A stretch of DNA of 47,585 nt from Burkholderiales bacterium (GCA_017307915.1 JAFKGG010000374.1:1-47585); one strand, 5' to 3'; shown: positions 1-8,392, counted from the stretch's first letter. Program-made: numbers and translations. Notes: generated by a model not told the origin, from the letters alone.

Positions 1-777
1 GCTGCGCAGCGCCTGCCCGAAAGCGCGTGCGCCATACGGCGAGAACGTGCGCGCCGGCTGGGTCACGACCGGCACCACCGGCGTCTGTGGGTCCGGCAGA
101 ACGAGGCTCAGAGGAACGACCAGTCCATGATCGAGCTGAACTTCAGCGGCAGCCTCGACCTCCAGGCCGCGCCCGCTCACTTCACGGATGATCTCGCCGG
201 CAAACTCGGGATCGCCGCGCAAGCTCAGGGCCAGATCAGGGCGCTTGAAGAACACCATGGAGCCGCTGTGGCTGGCCGCCTCACCCACCACGAAGGCACC
301 GGTCTCGAACGACTGAAAATGGCAGTCGGTCGTGGTGATGACGACGTCGGGCCTGGACGCGAGCAGATCCGCCGCCAGCCGCGCATAAGCGGCACGCAGG
401 CGTTCGATGGCCGCGGGATCATCGATTTCCGGCCGCGCAAGCAGATCAGGGACATGCGAGCAGGCACCCGCGAACACCAGGTTGTCCGGCCAGCGTCCTC
501 CACTGATCTCACCGGCGTCGTCGGCAGTGAAGGCGCCGCGACTGGAGGAATCGCCGAGATCGTTCCGAAACCAGCGGCTGGCGAGAATGGTGATCCCGTC
601 ATTCACGCCCGCCATGCGCAGACGATCCCGGTCGCCACGCTGGATCACGCCGGCCCATTCATCGTCCAGCCCCAGTTCGGCCCCGACCGATCCGGGGTCG
701 CGCTGAAAGCGGACCAGCAGCTCGGCGTCCCGGCCCAGCGCCAATATGGCTTTCTCCAAGATGTCGCGCGTCGGCAT
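1..777 (-). CDS. LigA-LigB fusion extradiol ring-cleavage dioxygenase (C-terminus cut by window edge)
   Basis: Open frame of 259 codons reading off the left edge; start ATG at 777, four bases after the stop of the NicX-like gene. Residues about 5-70 resemble the helical LigA (protocatechuate 4,5-dioxygenase alpha) domain, with a VxFxxDP segment and a GVND segment. From about residue 100 a LigB-type class III extradiol domain begins: GACSHVPDL with candidate Fe ligand His108, then a TTTDCHFQSF segment with His153 and a later LDHGLVVPL segment. Class III enzymes open catechol-type or aminophenol-type rings using Fe(II) and O2. The order LigA then LigB is the reverse of gallate dioxygenases as I recall them (LigB then LigA). 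It is the last visible gene of the minus-strand operon starting at 5967. The substrate cannot be told; a pyridine- or protocatechuate-derived diol is possible. The family assignment is firm, the role is inference. Confidence 0.8.
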   Translation of the reverse strand, partial: MPTRDILEKAILALGRDAELLVRFQRDPGSVGAELGLDDEWAGVIQRGDRDRLRMAGVNDGITILASRWFRNDLGDSSSRGAFTADDAGEISGGRWPDNLVFAGACSHVPDLLARPEIDDPAAIERLRAAYARLAADLLASRPDVVITTTDCHFQSFETGAFVVGEAASHSGSMVFFKRPDLALSLRGDPEFAGEIIREVSGRGLEVEAAAEVQLDHGLVVPLSLVLPDPQTPVVPVVTQPARTFSPYGARAFGQALRS

Positions 778-781
778 GCCT

Positions 782-1801
782 TCAAGCCTCCCGGGTGAGC
801 AGCCTGCCGGCTTCCACGACCACGCGGCCATCGATGCGCACGGTGCAGCCTGCCATCGGAATGTCGAGGTGAGCAGGCGTTTCGCGCTTGGCGAAGCGAT
901 TCGACCCCGTAGACCACATGAAGTTGCCCTCAACGGAGCGCAGTTCCTGCCCATACAGGGTTCGTGGGTCGTAGGCCGCCAGCGCAGACCAGCTCGCGGC
1001 CGGGTGAACGCCCCAGCCCATGTGCGACAGCGCATAGACCTCCGGATCCTTCCAGCGCGCGAAGAAGTCGCTCAGCACGAATGCGTCCACGCCATTGCCG
1101 GCAATCTTGACGATGTAGCCGTCCTTGATGGTCAAGGACACGGGATCGTGCACGTAGCGTCCCCAGGGAAGCAGCACATCGCCTGCGTTGAGAACGATCC
1201 TGCCTTGGGCGGTCTTGTCGTTCGGGAAGCACGCGACGAATCCGCTTGGCCAGTGATCCCAGCGGCCGGGTTCATCCACGAAGCCCCACTGGCGCGTGAT
1301 TGGAATGTCGCGGCCGCTGATGTCCACCTGGAGGTCGGTGCCGGCTTCGCTCGTGACGTGCATCCGGCTGCCGGCTTGCAGGCTGTTGGCGGCGCTCTGG
1401 ACGCGCTCGCGCACGAGCTCATCGCTCATCAACCGTTGCAGCACATCCGCAGGCTCATGAACGAACAGCATGCGCTTGCCTGCGCCGGTGATTCTCGTCC
1501 GAACGTCTGAATGGATGAGCCCGCCCACCGTCACGTCGATGATGAGGTCGCATTCGCCAGCGCCGGCGAGCAGCGCGGGCACCTCGGGATTGCTCGACGC
1601 GTACGGCGGCAGAATCGGGTTCGACAGACTCGAAGCCGTAAGGGCCAAGGGCGCAGCGCCAACGTAGCGCGCCGCCTCGACAGCGGCCGCGACGTACGCT
1701 TCCTTCTGGCCGAATTCGCCGATCACGCCGACGATGTCGCCTGCACCGAGCTTGCAAAGGCTGTATTGACTGACGAACAGCTCGGTAAGTGTCTTGTTCA
1801 A
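782..1801 (-). CDS. nicX: NicX-like 2,5-dihydroxypyridine 5,6-dioxygenase
   Basis: A 339-residue protein closely resembling NicX, the Fe(II) ring-opening dioxygenase of nicotinate (and PicD of picolinate) breakdown, whose fold derives from M29 aminopeptidases. Signature segments are VDEPGRWDHWPSGF (175-188), GNFMWSTG (292-299) and TPAHLDIP (308-315). The expected metal ligands are present as His260 in SHMGWG and His311/Asp313 in HLD. The start is a TTG at 1801, supported by a GAGGAG box five bases upstream. It lies between an SDR gene and the LigAB fusion in an ABC-transporter operon. The known reaction turns 2,5-dihydroxypyridine into N-formylmaleamate. No maleamate amidase, deformylase or isomerase gene is visible nearby, so the real substrate may differ, or those genes may lie beyond the left edge. 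Confidence 0.82.
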   Translation of the reverse strand: MNKTLTELFVSQYSLCKLGAGDIVGVIGEFGQKEAYVAAAVEAARYVGAAPLALTASSLSNPILPPYASSNPEVPALLAGAGECDLIIDVTVGGLIHSDVRTRITGAGKRMLFVHEPADVLQRLMSDELVRERVQSAANSLQAGSRMHVTSEAGTDLQVDISGRDIPITRQWGFVDEPGRWDHWPSGFVACFPNDKTAQGRIVLNAGDVLLPWGRYVHDPVSLTIKDGYIVKIAGNGVDAFVLSDFFARWKDPEVYALSHMGWGVHPAASWSALAAYDPRTLYGQELRSVEGNFMWSTGSNRFAKRETPAHLDIPMAGCTVRIDGRVVVEAGRLLTREA

Positions 1802-1810
1802 GATTGCTCC

Positions 1811-2581
1811 TCAATAGGTGGACCGTACGGCTCCACCGTCGACTTGCAGCGCAGCGCCGGTGATGAAGCTGGCACGCCCCGAAACGATGAAAGCGATCGC
1901 GTCCGCGATCTCGTCAGCCCGGGCCCAGCGACCGAGTGGAATCTCCGCCACGACCTTGCCGATTTCGGTCTCCACCGAGGTCCCGAATTTATCGGCCTTG
2001 CTTTGCACGATCCCGGTCATCCGCTCGGTTCCGGTAGCGCCCGGCAGAATCTGATTCACGCGCACGCCGTGCGGCGCCAGTTCAAAGGCCATCTGCTTGC
2101 AGAACGCCGATAGCGCCGAGCGCATGGAAGCAGACAAGACGCCCCCCTCCGCGGGCTGCTTCACCCAGGTCGAGGTCAGGAAGACGATGCAGCCGCTTCC
2201 CCGCTCGACCATATGCCTTGCTCCGGCCAGAGCGAGCTGCACGGCCGGGCGAACCAGCAGGTCATAGGCTGCGTTCCAGTCGTCGAGACCCACTTCCAGT
2301 ACGGGGGCGATTTTCGGGCCGGGCGTATTCAAGACCAGGATATCGAGCTGCCCATGGTCTCGTAGAACCTGGGGAATGAGCTCGCCTGTCGCCTTTGCAT
2401 CGGCAAGGTCGATCCGATAAGGATGCAGGCGGCTGTCGGGCTGCCCGCCGGACGCAGGCTGAGTACGGGCTGCCGTTGCGACCGTCGCCCCCTCTTGGGC
2501 AAGTCGCTGCGCAGCGGCGGCCCCGATCCCACGGCTGGCGGCCGTCACCAGCGCCACCTTGCCGTCGAGCTCCAGGTTCAT
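1811..2581 (-). CDS. SDR-family oxidoreductase, atypical active site
   Basis: A 256-residue Rossmann protein starting MNLELDGKVALVTAASRGIG, with the nucleotide-binding TAASRGIG motif at 13-20 and a strong GGAAAGGAAG box before the ATG. The Ser of the SDR triad fits the LTSTWVKQP segment. The usual YxxxK is replaced by LSASM, so the catalytic Tyr and Lys are missing. The NAG motif reads NTPGPK. I recall a clade of FabG-like SDRs with NxGGP and LSNxLR motifs in these positions, so this is probably a natural variant rather than decay. It sits between the ABC transporter and the NicX-like gene, so it may act on an intermediate of the same pathway, such as dihydrodiol or alcohol oxidation. The exact reaction is unknown. 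Confidence 0.78.
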   Translation of the reverse strand: MNLELDGKVALVTAASRGIGAAAAQRLAQEGATVATAARTQPASGGQPDSRLHPYRIDLADAKATGELIPQVLRDHGQLDILVLNTPGPKIAPVLEVGLDDWNAAYDLLVRPAVQLALAGARHMVERGSGCIVFLTSTWVKQPAEGGVLSASMRSALSAFCKQMAFELAPHGVRVNQILPGATGTERMTGIVQSKADKFGTSVETEIGKVVAEIPLGRWARADEIADAIAFIVSGRASFITGAALQVDGGAVRSTY

Positions 2582-2594
2582 TTTCTTCCTTTCC

Positions 2595-3542
2595 TCATTT
2601 CACGAGAATTTCCGAGGCGTTGAATCGCTTGGCCAGGAATTTGTGATGCACCAGCATGTCGATCTGGTGCTGCACGGTTGCCGGCGGAAGGGTGTCGCCC
2701 CACGCCGGCAGCGCGATCGCCGCAGCCGCCTCGGGCGTGATGCGCGTGAAGGTCTGGATGATCCTGCGCACTTCCGCGGGATTCTTGGATGCGTAGATGT
2801 TCGATTTGACGATTGCTCTACGGAAGCGCTCCAGCAATTCGCGGTCTGAAGCGCGCTTCGCGGTTGCGAACCAGATGCCCATGGGGCCGTCCTTGATCGG
2901 ATCGAAGGCGTTGGCAATGATCTTGGCCCCGCCCGCCTTGACCATCGAGGTGATGAACGGTTCGACATTGGCCACCGCATCGACGCGCCCTTGCGCAAGA
3001 AGCGCCCCCATTTGCGGAAACGGAGCCTCCACGAAGACGATCTTGCTGGGGTCGCCGCCCGTCCGGAGCACGCCTTCCCGGACGGTCAACTCGAGAACGC
3101 CTTTGAGCGCGTTGACCGCCACGCGTTTTCCCACCAGGTCGCGCAGCCCCTTGATCGGCCCGTCGCTGCGCGCCAGCACGCCATCGACGATCGAATCATC
3201 GGCGAACTCGCTAGGCGCGATGATGCGCACCGGCGCCCCCTGCGCGAACGCAAGAATGGGCGAAACCGGATTCGCATAGCCGTAGTCGATGTCGCCGCCG
3301 ATGGCGGCGGCCGTGATCTCGGGGCCGCCCTGAAACATGCGAATCTCGAGCGTGAGGCCCTCTTCCTTGAAGAAGCCGCGCTCCTGCCCCAGGAACACCG
3401 GCGCCTGCGTGACGATCGGCAGCATGCCCAGCCTTAGCGTTGCGGGCGCAGGCGCCTGAGCCTGGGCAATCGAAGTCGCCAATGCCCCGATGGCCCCCAT
3501 GACTGCCAGACCTTTGAACCACTTGCTGAATGCGATTCGCAT
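2595..3542 (-). CDS. ABC transporter substrate-binding protein, NMT1/SsuA-like
   Basis: A 315-residue protein with an N-terminal signal peptide (hydrophobic stretch about 10-28 ending AQA) followed by an NMT1/SsuA-type periplasmic binding fold: GMLPIVTQAPVFLGQERGFF at about 39-58 and an EPFITSMV segment in the second lobe. An AAAGGA box precedes the ATG. This family captures small organic anions such as sulfonates, taurine, nitrate or aromatic acids (phthalate importers are of this type). It is the fourth gene of the minus-strand operon, directly upstream of three catabolic genes. Uptake of the aromatic or pyridine substrate used by those enzymes is the natural inference; the sequence alone does not fix the ligand. 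Confidence 0.85.
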   Translation of the reverse strand: MRIAFSKWFKGLAVMGAIGALATSIAQAQAPAPATLRLGMLPIVTQAPVFLGQERGFFKEEGLTLEIRMFQGGPEITAAAIGGDIDYGYANPVSPILAFAQGAPVRIIAPSEFADDSIVDGVLARSDGPIKGLRDLVGKRVAVNALKGVLELTVREGVLRTGGDPSKIVFVEAPFPQMGALLAQGRVDAVANVEPFITSMVKAGGAKIIANAFDPIKDGPMGIWFATAKRASDRELLERFRRAIVKSNIYASKNPAEVRRIIQTFTRITPEAAAAIALPAWGDTLPPATVQHQIDMLVHHKFLAKRFNASEILVK

Positions 3543-3575
3543 AGCTGTCCTTTCGTTGAGTGATCTAGCGCTTGG

Positions 3576-4352
3576 TCAGTGTGCGTGGCCCGCGACTGCC
3601 TTGCGGATCTCATCGGCGATTCGAGCCCGCAGACGCGCAAACTCCGGCAGTTGCTTGGTGATGATCTGGTCGCGCGGATGCGGCAGATCGACTTCGATGA
3701 GCTCGCGGATACGGCACGGCCTGTGAGTCAGCACGATGACGCGGTCACCGAGATACACGGACTCATCGATGTCGTGCGTGACGACCAGCACCGTGATGCC
3801 GAGATCGCGACGCAGCTCGTGGACCAGATCCTCCAGCTCGGCTCGCGTCTGCGCATCCACCGAGGCGAACGGCTCATCCATGACCAGCACCTGGGGCTCG
3901 CAGGCCAGAGCACGGGCGATGGCCACACGCTGCTGCATGCCCCCGGAAAGCTGCCAGGGATACATCCCGGTGGCCGCCACGAGGCCCACCGCCTGAAGCG
4001 ATCGGCGAACTGCAGCCTGCCGATCAGGCTTCGACTTGATTCTTTGCTTCAGCGGCAGCTCAACGTTGGCGGCCACCGTCAACCAGGGAAGCAAGGAGCG
4101 CGAATAGTCCTGGAAGACGACGGCCATCTGGGGCGGCGGAGCATCGACCACCTTGCCATCCAGAACGACGCTGCCGCCGCTTGCCGGGTGCAGGCCCGAC
4201 AGGCATCTCAGCAAGGTCGACTTGCCGGCACCGGAGGGGCCGACGATGCAGACGAACTCACCGCGAGCGACTTCGAAGTCGAGCTGTTCAATGACCTTTA
4301 CGGATCCGTTGTCCGAATCGTAGGACTTCGATAGCGCCTGGACTTTCAGCAT
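3576..4352 (-). CDS. ABC transporter ATPase, SsuB/TauB-like
   Basis: A 258-residue ATPase. Walker A GPSGAGKST is at 38-46, signature LSGGMQQ at 135-141, Walker B LVMDEP at 156-161 and the switch His193 in VVTHD. The start at 4352 (MLKVQALSKSY) matches the family and lies 14 bases past the stop of the permease gene. The frame is open further upstream, but only across the permease 3' end. It powers import through the two permeases encoded immediately before it. Such nitrate/sulfonate/taurine-type systems normally have a single or paired ATPase, and here one ATPase serves two permease genes. Confidence 0.9.
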   Translation of the reverse strand: MLKVQALSKSYDSDNGSVKVIEQLDFEVARGEFVCIVGPSGAGKSTLLRCLSGLHPASGGSVVLDGKVVDAPPPQMAVVFQDYSRSLLPWLTVAANVELPLKQRIKSKPDRQAAVRRSLQAVGLVAATGMYPWQLSGGMQQRVAIARALACEPQVLVMDEPFASVDAQTRAELEDLVHELRRDLGITVLVVTHDIDESVYLGDRVIVLTHRPCRIRELIEVDLPHPRDQIITKQLPEFARLRARIADEIRKAVAGHAH

Positions 4353-4366
4353 GGCATGGGGCTCGC

Positions 4367-5143
4367 TCAGGTTTTCGCTGCCATCCGGCGCAGGCCACGA
4401 TGCCAGCGCATCATCCGCGCCTCGATGAGGCCGAAGGCGAGATTGAGGAGATACCCCAGGGCCGCCAGCACGAAGAGGCCAGCCCACATCTCCTTGGTTG
4501 CAAACGATCGCTGCGCTTGCAGAATGGCGAAACCGATGCCGTCGCTCGAGGCGAGCATCTCGCTCACTACCATCATGATGATGCCGATGCTCAGGCTGGC
4601 ACGCATCCCCGTGAAGATCTGAGGCGATGCCGCAGGCAGGATCAGGCGCAGCAGCAGATCGCGCCTGGAAAGGCGAAAGGAGTCAGCCATCTCGAGCATC
4701 TGCTTGTCCACGCCCCTCACCCCATCGATGGTGTTCAGCAGAATCGGCCAGAGCGCGCCGAACGTGATGACGAACACCTTCATGCTGGTGTCGATGCCGA
4801 AGACCAGAATCGCAAACGGGATGAGGGCAACCGACGGCATCGATCGAAGGAAGTCCAGAACCGCCGACCAGAAGGCCGCGGCAGTCCTCGACAAACCCAG
4901 CGCAACGCCCAGGCCGACCCCGATGAAGATCGCCAGGAAGTAGCCTAGAAGCAGGCGCAGGACGCTCGGCAGCACATCCTGCAGCATCCGCTCGGCGAGC
5001 CAGCTGTCCCACAGCACTTGCAGGATTTCGGACAGCGCGGGGAAGTAGAAGGACGCGCGTTCGCCGGAAGCAAACCACCACAGCGTCAGCAGCGCCGCGG
5101 GGATCGCGAATTCCAGAATCGGCGCCAGGCTGAATCTGCTCAT
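4367..5143 (-). CDS. ABC transporter permease (second of pair)
   Basis: A 258-residue, six-helix-type binding-protein-dependent permease resembling SsuC/TauC. Hydrophobic segments near the N-terminus (ILEFAIPAALLTLWWF) and in the middle (LLLGYFLAIFIGVGLGVALG) are clear. The EAA-type cytoplasmic loop is in the segment around MADSFRLSRRDLLLRLILP. The ATG at 5143 overlaps the stop of the upstream permease gene as ATGA, which is why it is preferred over the ATG at 5218. With the other permease it would form a heterodimeric channel. The gene is translationally coupled within the importer operon. Confidence 0.88.
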   Translation of the reverse strand: MSRFSLAPILEFAIPAALLTLWWFASGERASFYFPALSEILQVLWDSWLAERMLQDVLPSVLRLLLGYFLAIFIGVGLGVALGLSRTAAAFWSAVLDFLRSMPSVALIPFAILVFGIDTSMKVFVITFGALWPILLNTIDGVRGVDKQMLEMADSFRLSRRDLLLRLILPAASPQIFTGMRASLSIGIIMMVVSEMLASSDGIGFAILQAQRSFATKEMWAGLFVLAALGYLLNLAFGLIEARMMRWHRGLRRMAAKT

Positions 5144-5967
5144 CCCTGGCCTCGCTTGGACGGGTGCCAGTGAAGCGCCGCGGCCTCCAGTCGGCGAAAG
5201 ATCGCGTTTATTCCCCATCCCAATGCGCCGGCGGTCACGATCAGCGCGTATTCCTCGGGACGCGCGCCGCTTGCCTGAGCTTCGTTGATCGCCGCACCCA
5301 CGCCGGGGGTACCAATGACCAGCTCTGCGGCGATCCCGACGATCAGTGCGATCGACGCGGAGATGCGCAGCCCCGTCATGAAGTAAGGCATGGCGCTTGG
5401 AATCAGCAGGTAGCGGACCCTGAGCCCCAGCGACAAGCGAAACGATCGCGCCGTATCGATGGCCACGGCGTCGACGTCACGCACTCCATAGATGGTCTGC
5501 ATCAACATCGGCCAGAAGACCGAGACCACGATCAGAAACAGCTTCGTGGTCTGGCCGATGCCGAACCACAAGACGGCAAGCGGTATCAGTGCCACGCCGG
5601 GGATGGGCCGGAGCGCTTCGATGAACAGGCGCATGCTTCGATACGCGGCCGCGCTGCGCCCCAGCACGATGCCTGCGACGACCGCGATCAACACGCCCGC
5701 CGCCAGGCCCATCGCCCAGGTGGTGAGGGTGTGAAAGATGCTCAGCCAGTATCCGGTTCCGGCGGCCTCTTGCAGCAGCGCCTGAGCCACCACGCTTGCG
5801 GGCGGAAACTCGGAAGCCGGCAACAGACCGAAGCGGGATACCGCCTCCCAGATCAGGATCGAGACGATCACGCCTCCAATGGGGAGCAGTTCACGCACGC
5901 GCAGCCCGTGGCGCTGTCCCTTGAGGGGAAGCGGCGCGGATTTGCTCTTGCTCAGGAAAAGCTCCAT
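5140..5967 (-). CDS. ABC transporter permease (first of pair)
   Basis: A 275-residue permease of the SsuC/TauC type and the first gene of the minus-strand operon. The start chosen is the ATG at 5967 (MELFLSKSKSAPL), because upstream residues of the longer frame run through an AT-rich promoter region and look non-coding. Membrane segments include ELLPIGGVIVSILIWEAVS and a central LAAGVLIAVVAGIVLG. A cytoplasmic EAA-like loop is around IDTARSFRLSLGLRVRYLL. It is about 30 percent or so alike by eye to the next permease, and the two presumably pair. The gene begins just downstream of a TTGtatgCAA palindrome that may be its operator. Confidence 0.87.
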   Translation of the reverse strand: MELFLSKSKSAPLPLKGQRHGLRVRELLPIGGVIVSILIWEAVSRFGLLPASEFPPASVVAQALLQEAAGTGYWLSIFHTLTTWAMGLAAGVLIAVVAGIVLGRSAAAYRSMRLFIEALRPIPGVALIPLAVLWFGIGQTTKLFLIVVSVFWPMLMQTIYGVRDVDAVAIDTARSFRLSLGLRVRYLLIPSAMPYFMTGLRISASIALIVGIAAELVIGTPGVGAAINEAQASGARPEEYALIVTAGALGWGINAIFRRLEAAALHWHPSKRGQG

Positions 5968-5982
5968 TGGGTAGCATCCATT

Positions 5983-5992
5983 TTGTATGCAA
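5983..5992. promoter_or_regulatory. TTGTATGCAA near-palindrome, candidate operator
   Basis: The 274-base divergent intergenic region 5968-6241 holds no gene. Just upstream of the permease start it contains TTGTATGCAA (arms TTG/CAA), followed by AATATAG. This form is typical of operators bound by GntR-family (FCD) or similar dimeric regulators. A related perfect palindrome lies at 6113. Position and shape are observed; function is inference. Confidence 0.4.
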
Positions 5993-6112
5993 TATAGCAT
6001 CCCATTTTGCACACTAATGCTAGGGTTTGTACCGATCGCCCTTTTCCACTGCAGGATGGCCCTTCCCTGGCGCCTAAACCATTGGAGTCGGCCCCAATTT
6101 ACAGAATGCATA

Positions 6113-6124
6113 ATTGCATGCAAT
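6113..6124. promoter_or_regulatory. ATTGCATGCAAT perfect palindrome, candidate operator
   Basis: A perfect 12-base palindrome about 118 bases upstream of the Bug receptor start and 146 bases from the permease start. It shares the TTG-N4-CAA plan with the site at 5983. Both sites are in the same divergent promoter region, consistent with one regulator controlling the ABC operon and the Bug gene. No regulator gene is adjacent. Confidence 0.42.
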
Positions 6125-6241
6125 ATTGCCTCCCGATTTGACATGCCGTCACCCGAGGGGCTCCACGACCGACCTCGGCCCTCGATGCATCCGTTCCACC
6201 GCAGACGCCGGTGGCCATCCGTCCCGAATCAAGGATTCATC

Positions 6242-7207
6242 ATGAAGCTCGCCAAGCTCCTTGCCTCAACGATTGCATCCGCGCTTCTGTTTGCGGCCGG
6301 CGCAACGCACGCGCAGACCGTACGAATCCTGGTGGGCTATCCGCCCGGCGGCGGGGTGGACGCACTCGCGCGGCTGTTCGCTGTTCCGTTATCGGAGGCG
6401 TTGGGAAAACCGGTGATCGTCGAGAACCGTGCCGGCGCATCGGGCCAGATCGCGGCAAGCGCCCTCAAGGCCGCCGCGCCCGACGGCAACACCCTGATGC
6501 TTGCGCCGGACTCGCTGATGGTCATCGCACCGCATACCTATTCGAAGCTTCCGTACAGCCCGCTTGAGGACTTCGTTCCGGTCGCCCACACGGGCTCGTT
6601 CGAATACGGGCTGGTCGTCGCGGCCAACAACCCGTCAAAAACGGTGAAGGACTGGGTCGCCGCGGTCAAGGCCAATGCCAAGGACGGCACCTATGCGACG
6701 CCGGGGCTGGGAACCGGGCCTCACTTTGCGGGGATGATGCTGGCGCAGGACACGGGCCTGGCGCTGGTCGCGGCGTCCTATCAGGGCGTTAACCCCGCGA
6801 CGACCGATCTGATCGGAGGGCAGATCCCTTCGGCGATTCTGCCATTTGGCCAACTCGGGCCATTGATCAAGTCCGGCAAGCTGCGAGTGCTCGCGCAATC
6901 CGGTGATCGCAGAGTGGCATTCGGCCCGGACGTCCCCACCTTCAAAGAGCTGGGCTATCCCTCGGTCGAGATCATCGGGTGGTACGGATTGTTCGCTCCT
7001 GCGGGAACGAATCCAGAGCTGCTGCAACGATACAACTCCGCGATCAATCAGGCCCTGCGCCTGCCTGTGGTGCGCGAGCGCATGGATGCGCTGGGCGTTG
7101 CCCCCAAAGAGGTGACTGTAGAGGGAATGGCCAACCTGGTTCGTACGGACTATGCGCGCTGGAAATCGATCGTGAAGGCGACGGGGTATAGCGCTGATTC
7201 GAAATAG
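6242..7207 (+). CDS. Bug/TctC-family periplasmic receptor
   Basis: A 321-residue tripartite-tricarboxylate-receptor protein. The start at 6242 gives a clean signal peptide (MKLAKLLASTIASALLFAAG, cleavage after THA). The longer upstream frame covers promoter DNA and is rejected. Family hallmarks are ILVGYPPGGGVDALARL after the signal, VIVENRAGASGQIAA, and a YPSVEIIGWYGLFAPAGT segment near the C-terminal third. Bug receptors bind carboxylates, including aromatic acids, in the periplasm. No TctA/TctB membrane genes are nearby, as is common for orphan Bug genes in Burkholderiales. It is divergent from the ABC operon and convergent with the acyl-CoA dehydrogenase operon, with a 43-base spacer showing no clear terminator. 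Confidence 0.9.
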   Translation: MKLAKLLASTIASALLFAAGATHAQTVRILVGYPPGGGVDALARLFAVPLSEALGKPVIVENRAGASGQIAASALKAAAPDGNTLMLAPDSLMVIAPHTYSKLPYSPLEDFVPVAHTGSFEYGLVVAANNPSKTVKDWVAAVKANAKDGTYATPGLGTGPHFAGMMLAQDTGLALVAASYQGVNPATTDLIGGQIPSAILPFGQLGPLIKSGKLRVLAQSGDRRVAFGPDVPTFKELGYPSVEIIGWYGLFAPAGTNPELLQRYNSAINQALRLPVVRERMDALGVAPKEVTVEGMANLVRTDYARWKSIVKATGYSADSK

Positions 7208-7250
7208 GCGTTGGGTACAGCGGCATCTTTGGAAGCGAGCCGTGCAAACC

Positions 7251-8381
7251 CTAACCGAGCTCCCTGGCTGAATAGCCGAGCACGGCACGCGCAACGATCA
7301 GCCGGTTGATCTCCCCCGTGCCCTCGAAGATGTCGAAGATCCGGGCATCGCGAAACCATTTCTCCGCCAGGAACTCTTCGGACACGGCGAGATGGCCGAG
7401 CATCGCCATGCACTCTTGAGAAATCTGGCGCGCGGCAGCTCCGCCAATCGCTTTGGACATCGCTGCCTCGACCATCGTCGATGCGCTGGCGGTGCCGTCA
7501 CGCTGCTCGGTCCACTTGCTGCGCAGGACCGTCAGGCGCGCGGCCTCATGCAGCGCTTCGAGCCGCGCAAGCCGGTATTCGATTTCGGCACTCAAGGGCG
7601 CGGCATCGCTCCCGGTGCCAGCGAGCTGCGCTCTGGTGAACTCGATAAGATCCCACGAAATGGCCAGCGCCATTGCAGCGATGCGAGGGCGATTGCCGTT
7701 GAAGGAGGCCATCGTCCGCTTGAAATCCACATCGATCCGGTTGGCCTCGGGAACTCTGCAGTCGCGAAGGAAGAAGTCCTTCGTGTCCCAGGCGCGGATG
7801 CCCATCTTCCTGACCTGCCTGGCGTCAACCAATCCCGGCGTGCCCTTCTCGATGACGAATGCCAGAAACTTCTCGCCCTCTTCGCTGCCGCGCGCGATGA
7901 CAAGCACGCCGTCCGCCCCCTCGAAGTAAGAGCAGTAGATCTTTTCGCCGTTCAGAACCCATTCGTTCGTCTTCGGGTCCAGCCGAGCCGACGTACGCAC
8001 GCTGCGCGGGTCCGACCCTGCCCCCGGTTCGGTGATCGCGATGGCCAGCGTCTTGTTGCGAAACCGCTGTTTCTGCTCTTCGCTGCCGTCTGCTTCGACA
8101 ATCTTGCTGCCAAGACCCAGGGCCTGATTGCGGCGCATTCGCGGATCGGCAAACTCGAGGACCAGCAGCACGTTGGCGATCTGCGCCCCGCTGGTCTGCG
8201 CAACGGTCTCGCCAAGCACCTGCAGAGGATCGGGTCGGTCTTTGGCTTCCGGCAGCTCCAGCGGTTCGATGAGTGTTTCGCTGAGGTCGTAGTGGCGCGC
8301 ATACCGGTGCGCGATCGCGGCCTCTTCCTTCGCCAGCGCAACGAGCCGCGCATCGGCTTCGGTCAAGCTGAAATCGATCAT
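7251..8381 (-). CDS. Acyl-CoA dehydrogenase (complete active site)
   Basis: A 376-residue flavoprotein of the acyl-CoA dehydrogenase family. The start at 8381 (MIDFSLTEADARL) follows the preceding gene closely and aligns with family N-termini. The FAD/substrate segment AIAITEPGAGSD and the terminal FDIFEGTGEINRLIVARAVLG are present. The Glu of FEGT matches the catalytic base of medium-chain dehydrogenases. It introduces an alpha,beta double bond into an acyl-CoA. It is the last gene of the operon that also encodes two class III CoA-transferases. The neighbouring dehydrogenase-like gene lacks the catalytic motif, so the two may form one heteromeric enzyme acting on a ring-derived acyl-CoA. Confidence 0.88.
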   Translation of the reverse strand: MIDFSLTEADARLVALAKEEAAIAHRYARHYDLSETLIEPLELPEAKDRPDPLQVLGETVAQTSGAQIANVLLVLEFADPRMRRNQALGLGSKIVEADGSEEQKQRFRNKTLAIAITEPGAGSDPRSVRTSARLDPKTNEWVLNGEKIYCSYFEGADGVLVIARGSEEGEKFLAFVIEKGTPGLVDARQVRKMGIRAWDTKDFFLRDCRVPEANRIDVDFKRTMASFNGNRPRIAAMALAISWDLIEFTRAQLAGTGSDAAPLSAEIEYRLARLEALHEAARLTVLRSKWTEQRDGTASASTMVEAAMSKAIGGAAARQISQECMAMLGHLAVSEEFLAEKWFRDARIFDIFEGTGEINRLIVARAVLGYSARELG

Positions 8382-8392
8382 TGCCTTTTCCC

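Noticed and set aside
127-798. Plus-strand open frame of 223 codons over the left-edge dioxygenase
   Set aside because: Its translation is low-complexity and unlike any family, while the opposite strand encodes a clear LigA-LigB protein.
5968-6241. Extended N-termini of both the permease and the Bug receptor frames
   Set aside because: The added residues are encoded by AT-rich promoter DNA with palindromes; internal starts give family-like N-termini and a proper signal peptide.
7208-7250. Terminator between the Bug receptor and the acyl-CoA dehydrogenase genes
   Set aside because: No stem-loop of useful strength or T-run could be seen.
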